64,000 nt of DNA, from the NCBI RefSeq assembly GCF_014698845.1, contig NZ_JACJTV010000009.1, positions 1-64,000 of the forward strand. The letters run 5' to 3'. Shown here one piece after another: positions 18,337-28,305 of this stretch; position 1 is the stretch's first letter; each line of letters starts with the position of its first letter. The notes below the pieces were generated by a model. The model made no database searches, was not told where the DNA came from, and was given only the letters and a program-made list of their open reading frames with translations. The position numbers and the translations under genes were made by a program. The stretch is from Coleofasciculus sp. FACHB-1120 (GTDB lineage: Bacteria; Cyanobacteriota; Cyanobacteriia; Cyanobacteriales; FACHB-T130).

Positions 18337-18345
18337 TGAAGTGTT

Positions 18346-19962
18346 CTAGCGGGCGGGTGCTGATGGACGATTAGCAAAGATTGCTTTGGAGGAAGATTCG
18401 CCTGCTAATCGCATCTGCCGCGTCACTTGTAAGCTTAGCAATGCCGTAACGCTCCACTGTCCTAAGATTGTCAGAAAAACGGGAATTGCGGAGGCTTCTT
18501 TTGCAGCTATCCAGGGAAAGGCGGTAAGCAGCCAGATACCAGAGCTTTGATAAAATGGCATCGACAGCAAGGTAAAAAAGATTGGGGGAAATACAATCAA
18601 GGCGATTACCGTTATGCCTGCCCAAAGCGATCGCTTCTCTGTTTTCAGAAATAGCAGCGTCTGAACGATACCCGCCAATATCAAGATCCAGTTGAGGCTC
18701 ACAATCAAACCTAGAATCGCTGAAATTTTGTGAGTGTTTTGAGGCCAAGACAAAATCCAAGCGCCCCAAATTACGGTTTTAATTCCCAAGTTTACTGCTA
18801 CTGCCACCAGTGAGGGGCTTTTTTCACCCCACAGCAAATCTTGTATTAAGTTACTTTTCCAGAACCCTTTACGGTTAGAAATGCTGTCCCGCCGGTAACG
18901 CGCCCAATCCTGCAAGGCTTGACGGTGAGGGGACAAAGCAGCAATTAAACCCAAAAACCACAGCAGGTTTACGCTTTCTACAAGGGACAGATCTCCCCAC
19001 AAAGATGAAGATTCAGCAATTTTTGCCGGATTTAAGTTGTTTTGCAGACAAAAACCTAGAAGTAGTAATTCAAAGCAAGCGACTATCCAGTAACTTTGTT
19101 TTTTGCTGAGAAGCGTAGCGTTAGAATTAGAAAAACGCCGATTTAAGGCTTGCCAAATCCAGTAAGTCCACAAACCAAAATTTAGAAAGGTAAAGGCGTC
19201 AGCTAACAATAAATTACTACCAATCGGTATGTAAAACCATTGCCAACTGTATCGACCTGAATTGCTCCAATCAAAATTTGCCTGCGAAAACAGATACGCA
19301 GACGAATTCATTAAGCTTAGCAAAGGCGAAGCAAATACAAAAGTTAAAAAGCTGGCTGACGCAGCTTGAAATCCGCTCAAAAATCCATAAAGTAAGGCAG
19401 CGCTATAGAAGAAACAGTAACTAGCACCTGAGAGCAAATAAAAGCTCACCAGAAGGTAAAAAGGTACACCGGCACTAATCGCAGACCAGCAATGTAAAGG
19501 GAGTGCTAGGGCTACACCCAGATAAACTAAAATAGGCACTCCCAGGGTTTTTCCCGTCAAAATGCTTTGGCTAGACTGGGGGCTCAATCGAATGAAATTG
19601 AGGGTGCCTCGACGTTCTTCTTTGCCAAGGTCGCTGATAATCATATGCACCCCAGCAAGTAATAAGATGAGAGGCAAAATCCAATTCAAAACGCTGAATA
19701 TGGTCTGCCACCATTGCTGCCACTCGATGACAATCTGACCAGCAGCATCCAAACGACAGTTGTAGTTACTGTTTCTGACGCAGAAGCTGCTGTAGGTTCC
19801 ATCAAGATTTAGTTGTTCGTAAAAATATAAGACCAGTAAAAACTGACCAATCAAAGAGACACCGATAGCGATCGCTAACTTGCGAGTTTTCAGTTGTCCT
19901 TTGAGTTCGCGCAGAAACTGAGGGTTCCAATCGCCCAATCGCTCCATCCAAAGTAGGTTCAT
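18346..19962 (-). CDS. ABC-2 type transporter permease (second copy)
   Basis: A polytopic membrane protein of about 538 aa with a cytosolic N terminus (MERLGDWNPQFLRELKGQLK). It shares the family block EERRGTLNFIRLSPQS with the gene at 20077-21807, and the two align along their length (also LSPHRQALQDWARYRR and WGEKSPSLVAVAVNLG). They are tandem duplicates that probably form a heterodimeric channel with the ATPase at 21901. The open frame begins at TTG 19983, but ATG 19962 has AAGGA nine bases upstream and is preferred. The substrate is unknown. Confidence 0.85.
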   Translation of the reverse strand: MNLLWMERLGDWNPQFLRELKGQLKTRKLAIAIGVSLIGQFLLVLYFYEQLNLDGTYSSFCVRNSNYNCRLDAAGQIVIEWQQWWQTIFSVLNWILPLILLLAGVHMIISDLGKEERRGTLNFIRLSPQSSQSILTGKTLGVPILVYLGVALALPLHCWSAISAGVPFYLLVSFYLLSGASYCFFYSAALLYGFLSGFQAASASFLTFVFASPLLSLMNSSAYLFSQANFDWSNSGRYSWQWFYIPIGSNLLLADAFTFLNFGLWTYWIWQALNRRFSNSNATLLSKKQSYWIVACFELLLLGFCLQNNLNPAKIAESSSLWGDLSLVESVNLLWFLGLIAALSPHRQALQDWARYRRDSISNRKGFWKSNLIQDLLWGEKSPSLVAVAVNLGIKTVIWGAWILSWPQNTHKISAILGLIVSLNWILILAGIVQTLLFLKTEKRSLWAGITVIALIVFPPIFFTLLSMPFYQSSGIWLLTAFPWIAAKEASAIPVFLTILGQWSVTALLSLQVTRQMRLAGESSSKAIFANRPSAPAR

Positions 19963-19994
19963 CTCTGTTTTCCTTGATCGCAAGTTTTGAGAAG

Positions 19995-20024
19995 AAACCC
20001 GTTTTCTGCCTCGAAAACGGGTTT
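19995..20024 (-). terminator. Intercistronic stem-loop in ABC operon
   Basis: AAACCCGTTTTC (19995-20006) and GAAAACGGGTTT (20013-20024) form a perfect 12-bp stem with a 6-nt loop, between the two permease genes on the minus strand. It may attenuate or process the mRNA and so lower expression of the distal permease. Confidence 0.6.
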
Positions 20025-20076
20025 TTCTAGATTCGTTTGTTTGTGTCCGAGAATTCGATTCGAGCGATCGCTATCT

Positions 20077-21807
20077 CTACAAGCCGGTAGCAGGTAAAGA
20101 GGGACGATTGGACATCAACGATTTCGACGCAGACTCACCCGCCTGCCGTAACTGTCGCGCTGTCTGAATACTCAACAAGCTGAACATTAGCCACTGACCC
20201 AGCACTGCCAGACCTAGGCTAGTCGCAGCAGCATCTTTTACAGCACCCCAAGCGAAGACGGAAAACAGCCATACACCAGGGATTTTAGCGGGAGAGATTG
20301 ATAGTAAGCCGAACACAATCGGCGGCAATATAATCAATCCAGCCACTGTACTCGCTGCCCAGAGCGATCGCTTCGGTGTCTTCATGAACAGCATTAGCTG
20401 AGCGACGCCTGCGTAAATCAAGATTAAATTGACACTCAGCAGAATGGTCGCCAGCGCCGATCCTTTATACGCACTCGCAGGCCAAAGGAGTATCCAGGGT
20501 ACCACAATAGTTGAAGCAATCAGTAAATTCAGTGCCACTGCTACCACTGAAGGGCTTTTTTCCCCCCAAACCAAATCCTGCACCAAGTTTTTCACGCGAG
20601 ATGAGGTTTTCTCCCGTCGGTAACGCGCCCAATCCTGCAAAACTTGGCGGTGAGGCGACAAGGCCGCCATCAGACACAAGAACAGCGGCAAATTTAACAA
20701 CAGCAAACCACCAAAATTATCAAACAGTCCGCCTGGTATAGATTCTGGATTATCTGCGCGCCATTTGGGTAAGGTTAGGGCAAATCCCAGAACAGCCACT
20801 TCAAAGCAAGCCGTTAGCACGTAACTCTGCCGTTTGCTCAGGAGAGTCGTACTGGGGTTGTGAAAGCAACGCTTCATCCCTTGCCAAAACCATAAGCTTC
20901 CCACCGCATAGTTCAGCACGCTAAAGCCGATGACATTCCAGACGCTGGTACCTAGAGGTAGGTAAAACCATTTCCAGGCTTCCAGTTGCGCCATTCCCGA
21001 TGATGCTTGATAGGCACTTCCTTGAGAACTGGCATTAATGAGGTATGCCAGCACAATAGAAGGAGAAAATAGATGCAGCCAATCTAGGGGGGAATTATGG
21101 ATGATTGTGCTGCTGTTAAGGCTCAAGCCAGTCATGAGGGTCAGAAACATCAGCACGATGCCACTGCCAATCCAAGACTGAAAACCACCGAGTCCACCAG
21201 CGACTAAGCCATAAAGTAAGGCGGCGCTATAGATGCAAGCGGCGCTGGCAACCACGACACCATAAAAGCCCAGAATGAGGACTAAAGGAATTTCAGCCGA
21301 CAGACCTGCCAACAAATGCAAAGGAATCGCCAGACCGGCTAGGAGATAAAGTAAAATCGGCACTCCCAGCAGCTTGCCGCTGAAAATACTGGTTGTAGAC
21401 TGGGGGCTGAGGCGAATGAAATTCAGCGTGCCGCGATTTTCTTCTCGCGATAGGTCGCTAATTAGCATATAGGTGCCAGCCACCAAGACGGTCATGAAGC
21501 CAATAACACTCAGCCAGACGAACACATCTAGCCACCACAACTGCCAGTTAATGGCAAAATTGCCAAGGGCATCTACAAGGCACTTCTGCCCATAACCAGG
21601 GCGATTGTCTAGGCAATATCTACTGTAGATATCGCCCATACCCGTATCAACCGGTAGTTGAGTCGCGAAACTCATCAGCAGTAGCATTTGACCCATCAGC
21701 GCGATCGCTACTGCAATTAATACATTTCGGGGTTTAAGACGCCCTTTAATTTCTCGTAACAGCTGAGGATTCCAATCTCCCAGCCGGTCACTCCAATTAA
21801 TTTTCAT
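20077..21807 (-). CDS. ABC-2 type transporter permease (first copy)
   Basis: A polytopic membrane protein of 576 aa, encoded just after the ATPase gene. It has a cytosolic N terminus (SDRLGDWNPQLLREIKGRLK), a first membrane helix at about 33-52 and a large loop. The conserved EENRGTLNFIRLSPQS (the coupling region shared with its neighbour) follows, then several helices. Its C-terminal LRQAGESASKSLMSNRPS matches the paralogue's QMRLAGESSSKAIFANRPS. The export substrate cannot be deduced. Confidence 0.85.
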   Translation of the reverse strand: MKINWSDRLGDWNPQLLREIKGRLKPRNVLIAVAIALMGQMLLLMSFATQLPVDTGMGDIYSRYCLDNRPGYGQKCLVDALGNFAINWQLWWLDVFVWLSVIGFMTVLVAGTYMLISDLSREENRGTLNFIRLSPQSTTSIFSGKLLGVPILLYLLAGLAIPLHLLAGLSAEIPLVLILGFYGVVVASAACIYSAALLYGLVAGGLGGFQSWIGSGIVLMFLTLMTGLSLNSSTIIHNSPLDWLHLFSPSIVLAYLINASSQGSAYQASSGMAQLEAWKWFYLPLGTSVWNVIGFSVLNYAVGSLWFWQGMKRCFHNPSTTLLSKRQSYVLTACFEVAVLGFALTLPKWRADNPESIPGGLFDNFGGLLLLNLPLFLCLMAALSPHRQVLQDWARYRREKTSSRVKNLVQDLVWGEKSPSVVAVALNLLIASTIVVPWILLWPASAYKGSALATILLSVNLILIYAGVAQLMLFMKTPKRSLWAASTVAGLIILPPIVFGLLSISPAKIPGVWLFSVFAWGAVKDAAATSLGLAVLGQWLMFSLLSIQTARQLRQAGESASKSLMSNRPSLPATGL

Positions 21808-21867
21808 GAGTAAAAAATCTCCAGAATCAAAATTAGTGCTGAGTTAAAAATGAGCAATTGTTAATAA

Positions 21868-21895
21868 CTCAGTCCTCAGTCCTCAATCCTCAGTG
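21868..21895. repeat. Heptamer tandem repeat CTCAGTC, 4 units
   Basis: CTCAGTC, CTCAGTC, CTCAATC, CTCAGTG in tandem between the ATPase and the first permease. It belongs to the same family as the array at 11556-11604. Confidence 0.8.
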
Positions 21896-21900
21896 CTGTC

Positions 21901-22851
21901 TTATGATGCTTGCTGGTGTCCCAGTTTGAGGAAGATGGTTTCCAGGTCTTCCTGAGTGCAATGAAATTCGGTCAGAGGTATGCCAGATTCAACGAGCGAT
22001 CGCAACAACTTAGCACAATCTTCCTGACCCCCAGCAAAGTAAAGGCGCACTCGCTCTTGTCCCGTCATCACCTCCAATTCTTCGACTAAAGGATGGTTTT
22101 TCAGCTTTGATACAAGTGACTCTAGCTTACCCAACGTAGACAAGAAAATTTGCTGGCGGCTGAGGCGGCGGCGAAGTTCCTTGAGTGACGCACTTTCTAC
22201 GAGAAAGCCGAGTTCCATGATGCCGACTGAGGTGCAAAGTTCCTCTAAGTCGCTGAGGACGTGTGACGAAATGACAATCGTCATCCCGGCTTCCTGCAAT
22301 ACTTTGATGATTTCCCGAAACTGCATCCTGGCAAGGGGATCTAATCCGGAAACGGGTTCGTCCAACAGCAGCAAAATCGGTTCGTGAATAATTGTCCGCG
22401 CCAGACTCAGGCGCTGTTTCATCCCCCGCGACAGAGTGGCAATCATGCTATTGCGCTTACCCGTTAGCTGCACCAGTTCTAAAACTTCCCGCAAGCGCTG
22501 GCTGCGGTGTGGTTCTCGCAAGCGGTAGAGACGCCCAAAATAGTCTAGGTAGTCCCAGACTGTCAAATCGTCATACAGGGGGAAGTCATCAGGTAGATAG
22601 CCGAGTCGCCGCTTCAGTGTAGGGTTGCTGTGATCGCGTTGCAGGCGATCGCCATTAATATAAATTTCGCCTGTCGTTGGCTCTTCAGCCGCCGCCAACA
22701 TCCGCAGCAACGTTGTTTTACCGGCTCCATTCGGCCCTATTAGTCCATAAACTTCACCAGCTTTTACCTGTAAATCAATATCATTAACTGCAATATGTCG
22801 ATCGAATTGCTTGGTGAGTCCACAAGTTTGAATTGCCAGTTCTTTTGCCAT
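21901..22851 (-). CDS. ABC transporter ATP-binding protein
   Basis: A 316-aa nucleotide-binding subunit of an ABC-2 exporter. Walker A is GPNGAGKTTLL (about 38-48), the signature is LSRGMKQRLSLA, Walker B is LLLLDEPVSGLDP and the switch His lies in ISSHVLSDLEEL. The C-terminal 80 residues form the accessory domain typical of CcmA/DrrA-like ATPases. It is the first gene of a three-gene minus-strand operon with the two permeases at 20077 and 18346. Confidence 0.93.
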   Translation of the reverse strand: MAKELAIQTCGLTKQFDRHIAVNDIDLQVKAGEVYGLIGPNGAGKTTLLRMLAAAEEPTTGEIYINGDRLQRDHSNPTLKRRLGYLPDDFPLYDDLTVWDYLDYFGRLYRLREPHRSQRLREVLELVQLTGKRNSMIATLSRGMKQRLSLARTIIHEPILLLLDEPVSGLDPLARMQFREIIKVLQEAGMTIVISSHVLSDLEELCTSVGIMELGFLVESASLKELRRRLSRQQIFLSTLGKLESLVSKLKNHPLVEELEVMTGQERVRLYFAGGQEDCAKLLRSLVESGIPLTEFHCTQEDLETIFLKLGHQQAS

Positions 22852-23745
22852 AGCTGCTGAGGGTTGACTGTAAGATGGCTTGCTTGAGTGCTAGCGTAGC
22901 TTTTACCTACAGCATTTGCCACGAGCGTTTCTGAAATTTAAACAAGATTTCAGAACCGATTAGCCTCGTAATCCCTTAAATTTGTCCAAATTATGATAAT
23001 TTTTAGTCGAATAAAACATTTTACGATTTGGTTCGGCTAGCACCTTCAAGCATAGAAGGCTCTTACAAGAGCGATCGCACTTTTGGATTTCTGTCAATGC
23101 CGTTCAGTAGAATTCCGATTCGGTGTTCTTCCAATCCTCAAATAGCACAGTTGCAATCTTTGATAATTCTCCGCAAGGTATTTAATTTATTATTTTTCCT
23201 AAACCTCCTTGATATTTTTTGAACCATTCAGGATTAAGAAACAACACATCATTTTTTTAATCATTTGAAAAATGCTTGCAAATAAGCCTTGAATATTTTA
23301 TCCTTTAATTCTGAATTTATCTTTTGAACACTTGATAAAATAAAAAGTGGTTGCAAAGGAGAAAGTTGTAAAGTAAAGGAGTCATTCATTAACTCCGAAA
23401 ATGACACGTAAATTATCTGACATCGACCTGATAAGAGGCTGAAAAAATAGTATTGGCATCTTGGAGAGGTGAAGAATTCGGGCGGCAATTTCTTATCGTT
23501 AGCGGCATTGACTGAATGCTTCGCCCTTAGAGATGAATGGTGTCAGAACTGACTTCTCACACATCCTGATAGGCTGCCCTCACTGCCTTCTTTTTTGGCG
23601 GAAAACTAGCTATCAGAGGAATTGCTGCTGTATTTGCACCTATTACCTATTTAGATCTAGCTGGGCAGATTGTATCTGAATCTGAATGTTTTTCAGGTAC
23701 ATTTCCCCTGTATGATTAATAACTCGCAAGAGTTTTGAACAACCT
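22852..23745. other. 894-bp gene-free region
   Basis: Divergent spacer between the ABC operon (minus) and leuB (plus). A 9-bp inverted repeat TTCTGAAAT / ATTTCAGAA lies at 22929-22955. The open frames of 64-75 codons show no protein-like features. Long AT-rich runs sit at 23180-23360. I see no RNA gene I can name. Confidence 0.5.
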
Positions 23746-24837
23746 ATGACACAGCAGAACTACCGTATTACCCTACTTCCCGGCGATGGCATTGGTCCTG
23801 AAATTATGGCAGTGGCGGTAGACGTGCTGAAACTTGTCGGGAAACAATTCGAGATTCAGTTTGAATTTCAAGAAGCCCTTCTGGGGGGTGCGGCGATTGA
23901 CGCTACGAGAGAACCGCTACCCGCCGAAACGCTAGAAAAGTGCCGCAATAGTGATGCTGTTTTACTCGCCGCTATCGGCGGTTATAAGTGGGATAACCTC
24001 CCTCGCCATCAACGCCCGGAAACGGGTTTGCTAGGACTCAGGGCTGGTCTTGGTTTATTTGCCAATTTGCGTCCTGCAAGAATATTACCCCAGTTAGTGG
24101 ATGCCTCGTCCTTAAAACGGGAAGTGGTCGAGGGCGTCGATATCATGGTGGTGCGCGAATTGACTGGCGGTATTTACTTTGGGGAACCGCGAGGAGTTTT
24201 TGCTACGGAAACGGGCGAGAAGCGCGGTGTCAATACAATGGCTTATACGGAATCAGAAATTGACCGAATTGGGCGAGTAGCCTTTGAGACAGCGCAAAAA
24301 CGCAGTGGGAAGCTATGTTCGGTGGATAAGTCCAATGTGCTGGAAGTATCGCAGTTTTGGCGCGATCGCATCACTGCTCTCTCTAAAGAATATCCAGACG
24401 TAGAATTGTCTCACCTCTATGTAGACGCCGCTGCCATGCAACTTCTTCGTTGGCCTAAACAATTCGACACAATTGTGACGGGGAATCTATTTGGTGATAT
24501 CCTGTCTGATGCTGCTGCTATGCTTACCGGCAGTATTGGAATGTTACCTTCTGCCAGTTTAGGTGCATCTGGCCCCGGTGTCTTTGAACCCGTCCACGGT
24601 TCTGCCCCCGATATCGCTGGGCAAGATAAAGCAAATCCGCTGGCGCAGGTTCTGAGTGCAGCGATGATGCTGCGCTACGGCTTAGACCAGCCTGCTGCTG
24701 CCGACAGAATTGAGCAAGCGGTGATGCAAGTTCTAGAGCAGGGCGATCGCACGGGTGACATCATGTCTGAGGGGATGAATCTTTTAGGGTGCAATGCAAT
24801 GGGCAATGCATTAATCCAAGCACTAGAAAAGTCTTAA
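23746..24837 (+). CDS. leuB: 3-isopropylmalate dehydrogenase
   Basis: NAD-dependent oxidative decarboxylation of 3-isopropylmalate in leucine biosynthesis. It is 363 aa, normal for LeuB. Seen: [11 protein letters not shown] at the start, the substrate loop [10 protein letters not shown] with [13 protein letters not shown], the catalytic Tyr/Lys region (TMAYTESEI ... CSVDKSNVL), the Asp-containing [29 protein letters not shown] split by the fold, and the NAD-specific [12 protein letters not shown]. No gene partners of the leucine pathway are adjacent. Confidence 0.97.
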   Translation: MTQQNYRITLLPGDGIGPEIMAVAVDVLKLVGKQFEIQFEFQEALLGGAAIDATREPLPAETLEKCRNSDAVLLAAIGGYKWDNLPRHQRPETGLLGLRAGLGLFANLRPARILPQLVDASSLKREVVEGVDIMVVRELTGGIYFGEPRGVFATETGEKRGVNTMAYTESEIDRIGRVAFETAQKRSGKLCSVDKSNVLEVSQFWRDRITALSKEYPDVELSHLYVDAAAMQLLRWPKQFDTIVTGNLFGDILSDAAAMLTGSIGMLPSASLGASGPGVFEPVHGSAPDIAGQDKANPLAQVLSAAMMLRYGLDQPAAADRIEQAVMQVLEQGDRTGDIMSEGMNLLGCNAMGNALIQALEKS

Positions 24838-24940
24838 GAAAATTTCATCCTCAACTGCAACAAAAATTGGTATACCTATTGCAGTTTGCAGGAATTGCAC
24901 GGGTAGATTATAGACTAGCTCAAATAACAGGGGTAGATGA

Positions 24941-25204
24941 GTGGTTTACGCTTCACAGCAACGGTTAGAAAATCGGACGGAAAGGATAGATATCCCCGTG
25001 TTGCTAGACCCCAGCATCGTCAGAGCAGCTCGACAAATCTATCGGACTTACTCGGAAGTCCATCCAGACCGCATACAGCGCCCTCTAGGCGTGGCAATCG
25101 ATCGGTATACCTATCGGGGCAAGCTGATTTTTGCAGGTAAACCGATTCTGTTGCCGCAAGAATGTTTTGTGCCTTTTAGTCAAATTGAGTCGGAAATATA
25201 TTAG
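24941..25204 (+). CDS. Small conserved-looking hypothetical protein
   Basis: 87 aa from a GTG at 24941, with a weak AGGGGT six bases upstream. The composition is that of a real globular protein (DIPVLLDPSIVRAARQIYRTY ... GVAIDRYTYRGKLIFAGKP, divided by a loop). No family is recognised, and there is no signal peptide or membrane segment. It sits about 100 bp after leuB on the same strand. Confidence 0.55.
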   Translation: MVYASQQRLENRTERIDIPVLLDPSIVRAARQIYRTYSEVHPDRIQRPLGVAIDRYTYRGKLIFAGKPILLPQECFVPFSQIESEIY

Positions 25205-25291
25205 TTATTAGTCTAAATTGCCCTTAGTCATTAGTCATGAGCAACCAACTACTAATGACCGATGATTCATGACCCATGACTGATGACTAAC
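25201..25291. repeat. Degenerate heptamer-like repeats (TTAGTCA / ATGACT)
   Basis: Many overlapping variants of TTAGTCA, ATGACTA and CATGACC on both orientations fill the gap before the prepilin peptidase gene. It looks like a degenerate STRR array able to fold on itself. Confidence 0.5.
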
Positions 25292-25295
25292 TGCT

Positions 25296-26117
25296 ATGGA
25301 TGATTTGATGGCGTTGCCTGCTGCTGCGATTGTCTTCGCCTTGGGTGCCTCGATTGGAAGCTTTCTCAATGTGGTTGTTTATCGATTGCCAGCTGGGTTA
25401 TCGATTCTTTGGCCCGCTTCTCGTTGCCCTCAATGCCTGCATCGACTGGGTAAAGGTGAAAATGTCCCAATAGTCGGCTGGCTGTGGTTACGGGGGCGCT
25501 GTCGCCACTGTAGAAGCAAGATTTCCATACGCTATCCACTGGTAGAAGCGACAACAGGAATGCTGTTTTTGCTAGTTTTCTTGACGTTTGGCGTCTCAGT
25601 GCAAACCCTAGGATATTGGGCTTTTTTTAGCTGGCTGTTAACACTATCGCTGATTGATTTAGACACAATGACATTGCCGAATCCACTCACTCAAACCGGA
25701 TTAATTTTGGGTTTAGTGTTTCAGGCGATCGCAGGTTTTCTGCCAGCAGCAAGTTGGGCGGAAAGTGCAAATCATTTGATGTCAGGCATTGTGGGTGGTG
25801 TAGTCGGAATTTGGTTATTTGACATCATTGCCTTTGCGGGAGCGATCGCTTTTGGGCGAGCGGCAATGGGTGGAGGAGATGCTAAACTGGCGGCAATGAT
25901 GGGAGCCTGGTTGGGCTGGAAGAATTTGCTACTGGCTGGGTTTTTGGCTTGTGTCCTGGGAGCCTTTGTCGGTGGGGGAGCGATCGCGCTGGCTTTGCTT
26001 AACCGGAACCGTCCCATGCCCTTTGGTCCCTTTCTGGCACTGGGAGCGCTCTTAGCCACTTTTTGGGGAGATGCGATTTGGTCTGCTTACCTGCAACTCT
26101 TTTTCCCCCTCAGTTAA
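25296..26117 (+). CDS. pilD: Prepilin peptidase (A24 family)
   Basis: An aspartic protease of the inner membrane that removes leader peptides from type IV prepilins and N-methylates them. 273 aa. The N-terminal methylase part keeps GSFLNVVVYRLP and the zinc-binding Cys pairs at 44/47 (CPQC) and 69/72 (CRHC). The protease motifs are LIDLDTMTLPN and GGGDAKL, each with a catalytic Asp. About seven to eight hydrophobic segments are visible. Type IV pili drive twitching motility and DNA uptake in cyanobacteria; the pilin genes are not in this window. Confidence 0.93.
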   Translation: MDDLMALPAAAIVFALGASIGSFLNVVVYRLPAGLSILWPASRCPQCLHRLGKGENVPIVGWLWLRGRCRHCRSKISIRYPLVEATTGMLFLLVFLTFGVSVQTLGYWAFFSWLLTLSLIDLDTMTLPNPLTQTGLILGLVFQAIAGFLPAASWAESANHLMSGIVGGVVGIWLFDIIAFAGAIAFGRAAMGGGDAKLAAMMGAWLGWKNLLLAGFLACVLGAFVGGGAIALALLNRNRPMPFGPFLALGALLATFWGDAIWSAYLQLFFPLS

Positions 26118-26171
26118 CCCATTCCCCACTGCCTGATTTACCGCAATACTGCCGTATTGTAAGATATTCCA

Positions 26172-26384
26172 GTGTCTTGGATTACTCTAAAAACAAATTG
26201 CGCTCGCTGGGAAGCTGAATTAATGCAGCAGATGCTAGCGGCTCATCAAATTCCTAGTCGGATTCTTGACCTCGGTGTGGCACCTTATTTCGGTGCGGGG
26301 AGTCCTACTGCCTTACAGGTGCGATCGCAGGATCGGTGGGCCGCTCTGCTATTATTGAGTCCGATTCAGGAAGAGCAAGCTTAA
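26172..26384 (+). CDS. Small DUF2007-like protein
   Basis: 70 aa from GTG 26172. The pattern WITLKTNCARWEAELMQQML ... LQVRSQDRWAALLLL resembles the DUF2007 'putative signal transducing protein' fold, in which a short alpha/beta unit begins near the N terminus. It lies between pilD and accD on the same strand. The function is unknown. Confidence 0.6.
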   Translation: MSWITLKTNCARWEAELMQQMLAAHQIPSRILDLGVAPYFGAGSPTALQVRSQDRWAALLLLSPIQEEQA

Positions 26385-26426
26385 AGCGCCGGAAAATCAT
26401 TTTAATAAGAGGAATTAACCGTTTTC

Positions 26427-27365
26427 ATGTCTCTATTTGATTGGTTTGCAAATCGACGAAAATCAGAGCCAATTAGTCAACAGCGGCAAGAGCGTGAGAT
26501 TGCGGATGGGCTGTGGACAAAGTGCGAGGCGTGTAGTGTCCTTGCCTATACCAAAGACCTCCGCTCAAACGATATGGTTTGCCTAGAGTGCAACCATCAC
26601 AACCGGGTGTTCAGCGATGAACGCATCCGTCAGATGATCGATGCCAATACCTGGATGCCGTTAGATGAGCAGGTGTTTCCCACCGATCCGCTGAAGTTCC
26701 GCGATCGCAAACAATATTGCGATCGCTTGCGAGAAACTCAAGACAAAACTGGCTTGGTGGACGCCGTACAGACAGGAATGGGGCAATTGGAAAGCTTGCC
26801 TGTCGCCCTCGGTGTCATGGACTTCCGCTTCATGGGCGGTAGCATGGGTTCTGTCGTCGGAGAAAAAATTACCCGCCTGATTGAACGAGCTACCTGGGAA
26901 AGAAAGCCAGTCGTGGTTGTCTGTGCCTCCGGCGGTGCCAGGATGCAGGAGGGAATGTTAAGTCTGATGCAAATGGCAAAAATCTCCGGGGCATTGGAGC
27001 GTCATCAAGATGCCAGACTCCTGTACATCCCCGTTCTCACTCACCCCACAACGGGCGGCGTCACAGCTTCTTTTGCCATGTTGGGAGACATCATTCTCGC
27101 AGAGCCAAAAGCCACAATTGGCTTTGCAGGGCGTCGCGTGATCGAACAAACCTTGCGAGAAAAACTCCCCGATGATTTTCAAACTTCTGAGTATTTGCTC
27201 CAGCACGGTTTTGTAGATGCCATCGTGCCTCGCACTCAGTTAAAGAAAACCCTAGCCCAGCTTATTCGCCTACACCAATTTCTCCCCCCGGCACCGCCCC
27301 CCGTTCCCCTATCGGAAACGCTCGACTCCGAGCGCCCAGTTTCCAGATTGATCCCAAGCAACTAG
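26427..27365 (+). CDS. accD: Acetyl-CoA carboxylase carboxyltransferase subunit beta
   Basis: Transfers the carboxyl group from biotin-BCCP to acetyl-CoA in the first step of fatty-acid synthesis, in complex with AccA. It is 312 aa. The four-Cys zinc finger is at 33, 36, 52 and 55 (CEAC ... CLEC). The crotonase-fold core shows [45 protein letters not shown] and [11 protein letters not shown]. An AGAGGAA sequence lies about 15 bases before the ATG. Confidence 0.97.
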   Translation: MSLFDWFANRRKSEPISQQRQEREIADGLWTKCEACSVLAYTKDLRSNDMVCLECNHHNRVFSDERIRQMIDANTWMPLDEQVFPTDPLKFRDRKQYCDRLRETQDKTGLVDAVQTGMGQLESLPVALGVMDFRFMGGSMGSVVGEKITRLIERATWERKPVVVVCASGGARMQEGMLSLMQMAKISGALERHQDARLLYIPVLTHPTTGGVTASFAMLGDIILAEPKATIGFAGRRVIEQTLREKLPDDFQTSEYLLQHGFVDAIVPRTQLKKTLAQLIRLHQFLPPAPPPVPLSETLDSERPVSRLIPSN

Positions 27366-27437
27366 ACAGGGAAGGGAAAGCGACCGCAAGAGTGGGATGA
27401 TATTGATATTAGAGCGGTTCAATCTCTCTCAATCATC

Positions 27438-27632
27438 ATGGGTTTTGCAGACCTGTCCATTGCCGAAATCGCAGCAGACTATAACCTCCCAGTAGAGGAG
27501 GTTTTCAAGCTGTGCGAACAATTGGGAATCGCCTATAAAACCCAACAGAGCCGTCTGGCTCTGGAGGATGCCAAGGCCATCATTTCTAAGATTCTGTCTC
27601 AAAAGCAGGGATCGGGCACGGACGGAGGGTAA
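27438..27632 (+). CDS. Small IF2_N-like helical protein
   Basis: 64 aa. The sequence IAEIAADYNLPVEEVFKLC followed by EQLGIAYKT and LALEDAKAIISKI resembles the N-terminal helix-turn module of translation factor IF-2 (IF2_N). Short stand-alone proteins of this type occur in cyanobacteria. It follows accD by 72 bp. The role is unknown. Confidence 0.65.
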   Translation: MGFADLSIAEIAADYNLPVEEVFKLCEQLGIAYKTQQSRLALEDAKAIISKILSQKQGSGTDGG

Positions 27633-27811
27633 AATTAATCCCGACCAACTATCCTGAGTCCCAACAGTCGATTTTCCTTTCTGGCAATCGGCTTGCTTCT
27701 TTTTGTCCAGATGATTGGTTGAAAAGCCTGCAACTTAGGAGTCGGCTGATTAAGATTGAGTCCAGCTGTGTTGTGGATTAGAAACTCGCACCAAATTTCT
27801 TAAGGAGAACC

Positions 27812-28303
27812 ATGCTTAAGCGATACATAAGTCTGGCTTTAGCCACTGTAATTTTCACCTTCGGATTGCTTGTCAGTCAGGTAATGGCATTTGAACTGAC
27901 TGACGAACTTCGCACCGTAAAATTAAACGATCAAGGGCAGCAGGTGACATTAAGCCTAAAACAAGTCGCCGAAGGCAAACGCCTATTTAACTATGCCTGT
28001 GCTTCGTGCCATGCTGGGGGCGTCACCAAGACAGATTTCAACGTCGGTCTAGGCCCGGACGATTTGGCTGGGGCTAACCCGCCGCGCGACAACATTGCCG
28101 CTCTGGTGGATTATATGCGTCATCCCACGACCTACGATGGGGAAACTGCAATCTCTGAAGTCCACCCCAGCAAAGAGAGTTCCGATATTTATACGGTGAT
28201 GAGAAATCTCACAGATGATGACATGTTTGAGATCGGCGGTCATATCCTCCTACAGCCGAAAATCCTCGGTGACCAGTGGGGAGGCGGTAAAGCCGTGCGT
28301 TAA
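27812..28303 (+). CDS. psbV: Cytochrome c-550, photosystem II extrinsic protein
   Basis: A lumenal PSII subunit that stabilises the oxygen-evolving Mn cluster. It is 163 aa with a 26-residue signal peptide ending VMA. The heme site CASCH is at 63-67, and the second axial ligand His118 in VHPSKESSDIY corresponds to mature His92. The C-terminal LLQPKILGDQWGGGK is typical. TAAGGAG precedes the ATG by five bases. It is the first gene of the psbV-psbV2-petE-petJ electron-transfer cluster. Confidence 0.98.
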   Translation: MLKRYISLALATVIFTFGLLVSQVMAFELTDELRTVKLNDQGQQVTLSLKQVAEGKRLFNYACASCHAGGVTKTDFNVGLGPDDLAGANPPRDNIAALVDYMRHPTTYDGETAISEVHPSKESSDIYTVMRNLTDDDMFEIGGHILLQPKILGDQWGGGKAVR

Positions 28304-28305
28304 GT

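Noticed and set aside
23261-23488. 75-aa minus-strand gene in the leuB spacer
   Set aside because: Low-complexity, AT-driven composition with no ribosome-binding site or recognisable motif.
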